A DNA stretch of 64,000 bases from Clostridium sp. OF03-18AA. Its GTDB lineage: Bacteria; Bacillota; Clostridia; Lachnospirales; Lachnospiraceae. The translations under genes and the position numbers were made by a program. Location of the stretch: assembly GCF_003478035.1 (NCBI RefSeq), contig NZ_QUEP01000002.1, forward strand, positions 186,001 to 250,000, given 5' to 3'. Shown here one piece after another: positions 62,998-64,000 of this stretch (position 1 is its first letter; every line of letters starts with the position of its first letter). The notes beneath the pieces were generated by a model, which saw nothing but the letters and a program-made list of their open reading frames with translations, made no database searches and was not told the DNA's origin.

Positions 62998-64000
62998 GAA
63001 AACGGGGCAGAGCATTTATTATTGGTATTGGAATCATGATGGCAGCGGCAGCGCTCTCCGGATGCGGGAAGAAAGCGGAGGAAACAGCCGTGACGACGGA
63101 GGTGGAGACAGAGACGCCAGAGGAGACAAAAACGATCGTCCTCGAGACAGAGCCGACGACGGAGGCGGAGACGGAACCGGAAGGTCCGGAGGAACGCAAA
63201 GAAGTCGACGGAAAGATCCAGAGTTACCTGACCGGTGAGATGGTGGATGTGGCGAAAGCTAACAGACGCCCTGTTGCGGTCATGATGAGCAATGATAAAG
63301 CATCTCTGCCCCAGTACGGCATCAACCGGGCGGATGTTGTCTACGAGGCGCCGGTGGAGGGCGATATGAACCGCTACATGGCGATCTTCGAGGACTATGA
63401 TGATATCGAGCGGATCGGTTCCGTCAGAAGCTGCCGTACCTACTATACATATTTCGCGAGAGAGTACGATGCGATCTATGCCCACTACGGACAGAGCACC
63501 TTCGCAGTTCCGTATCTGAAAAATGTGGACAACATCAACGGTGTCGATGGCACAGGCGGAAATGCGTTCTACCGCACAAAGGACAAGAAGGCACCGCATA
63601 ACGCCTACACAAGCGGCGCGAAATTAAACAAGACCATCGGTCAGCTGGGCTACCGCACTTCCTACAGCGATACCTACAGCGGACACTTCCAGTTCTCAAA
63701 AAACGCTTATGTCCCGGCAGAATCAGACGCAAAGGACGCGTATAAGTTCTATCCGTCCTATGCGATGAACAATCCGTGGTTTGAGTACAATGAGGGAGAC
63801 GGAAAATATTACCGGTTCCAGTACGGCGGAAAGCACAACGGAGACGGCGGCCAGATCGCTGTCAGGAACGTGATCTTCCAGTACGTGGAGTGGGGACATT
63901 ACGCCAGCACCGATTATCTCAACATCAACGTCCACAAAGGCGGAGCGGGTTATGTCTTTACAGGCGGAAAGTGCGTTCCGGTCTCCTGGAAAAAGGATGG
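62994..64000 (+). CDS. DUF3048 lipoprotein, 3' end outside the window
   Basis: ATG 62994 overlaps the ybeY stop (ATGA). The N-terminus is a lipoprotein signal with lipobox LSGC (Cys about residue 24). A Thr/Glu-rich linker (residues ~28-65) follows, then the DUF3048 domain: RPVAVMMSNDKASLPQYG, then RIGSVRSCRTYYTYFA and YAHYGQSTFA. About 335 residues are visible without a stop. It is probably exported and anchored. Function not established (YerB in Bacillus is a relative). Confidence 0.85.
   Translation, partial: MRKRGRAFIIGIGIMMAAAALSGCGKKAEETAVTTEVETETPEETKTIVLETEPTTEAETEPEGPEERKEVDGKIQSYLTGEMVDVAKANRRPVAVMMSNDKASLPQYGINRADVVYEAPVEGDMNRYMAIFEDYDDIERIGSVRSCRTYYTYFAREYDAIYAHYGQSTFAVPYLKNVDNINGVDGTGGNAFYRTKDKKAPHNAYTSGAKLNKTIGQLGYRTSYSDTYSGHFQFSKNAYVPAESDAKDAYKFYPSYAMNNPWFEYNEGDGKYYRFQYGGKHNGDGGQIAVRNVIFQYVEWGHYASTDYLNINVHKGGAGYVFTGGKCVPVSWKKD

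Overview
The window looks like chromosomal DNA of a spore-forming Firmicute, most likely a Lachnospiraceae-type Clostridia member. This rests on the spore genes spoIVA, yqfC and yqfD, a PolC-type replicative polymerase, the pyrH-frr-uppS-cdsA-dxr-rseP-ispG-polC block, the DUF512-der-plsY-gpsA block, strong GGAGG ribosome sites and well-formed sigma-70 type promoters. No rRNA operon, intact insertion sequence, CRISPR array or complete prophage was seen.

Layout. 1-3.6 kb: tail of an unknown gene, an RsmH-like rRNA methyltransferase outside any division cluster, and an LTA-synthase-like enzyme. 4.0-7.8 kb: a compact metal locus (anchored HMA protein, short Fur-like regulator, two tiny ORFs, a small membrane protein with an acidic tail, and a P1B-ATPase with SCA instead of CPC) that matches the architecture of ferrosome (fez) iron-storage loci. 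8.3-19.7 kb: pyrimidine, translation, envelope, isoprenoid and replication genes in one direction. 20-24.3 kb: a flavodoxin/ferredoxin protein, nitrilase, flavoprotein, NUDIX hydrolase, a small unknown protein and a CarD-like regulator. 24.4-27 kb: a 5'-truncated MalY-type aminotransferase, a highly folded repeat and a DUF1015 gene. 27.2-30.4 kb: a copper module (CsoR box, CopA with an in-frame C-terminal CopZ, CsoR). 31.0-31.8 kb: tRNA-Pro, tRNA-Glu, tRNA-Thr, then a strong candidate small RNA gene. 31.9-34.4 kb: tyrA-aroA on the minus strand. 35-41 kb: an EF-G-like GTPase, a TPR lipoprotein and prs. 41.2-49.5 kb: a PDZ/radical-SAM-like DUF512 protein, der, plsY, gpsA, spoIVA, a beta-CASP nuclease and rnhA. 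49.7-53.9 kb: an LprI-like protein, a 40-residue membrane protein, alaS and rpsU. 54-58.8 kb: a tctA remnant, then a LysR/YfcC/M20 peptidase unit. 58.9-64 kb: YitT, then yqfC-yqfD-phoH-ybeY and a DUF3048 lipoprotein running off the end.

Between the genes the window carries at least three families of folded dispersed repeats: a 96-bp element (four full copies, one partial), a 133-bp element (two copies sharing a 27-bp hairpin that also occurs alone twice), and long perfect palindromes. Several differences between copies keep the base pairing, which suggests that the folded form matters.

The two most interesting items are the fez-like iron-organelle locus with its extra small ORFs, and the roughly 91-nt RNA gene at 31.7 kb, which has its own promoter and terminator and which I cannot assign to a known family.
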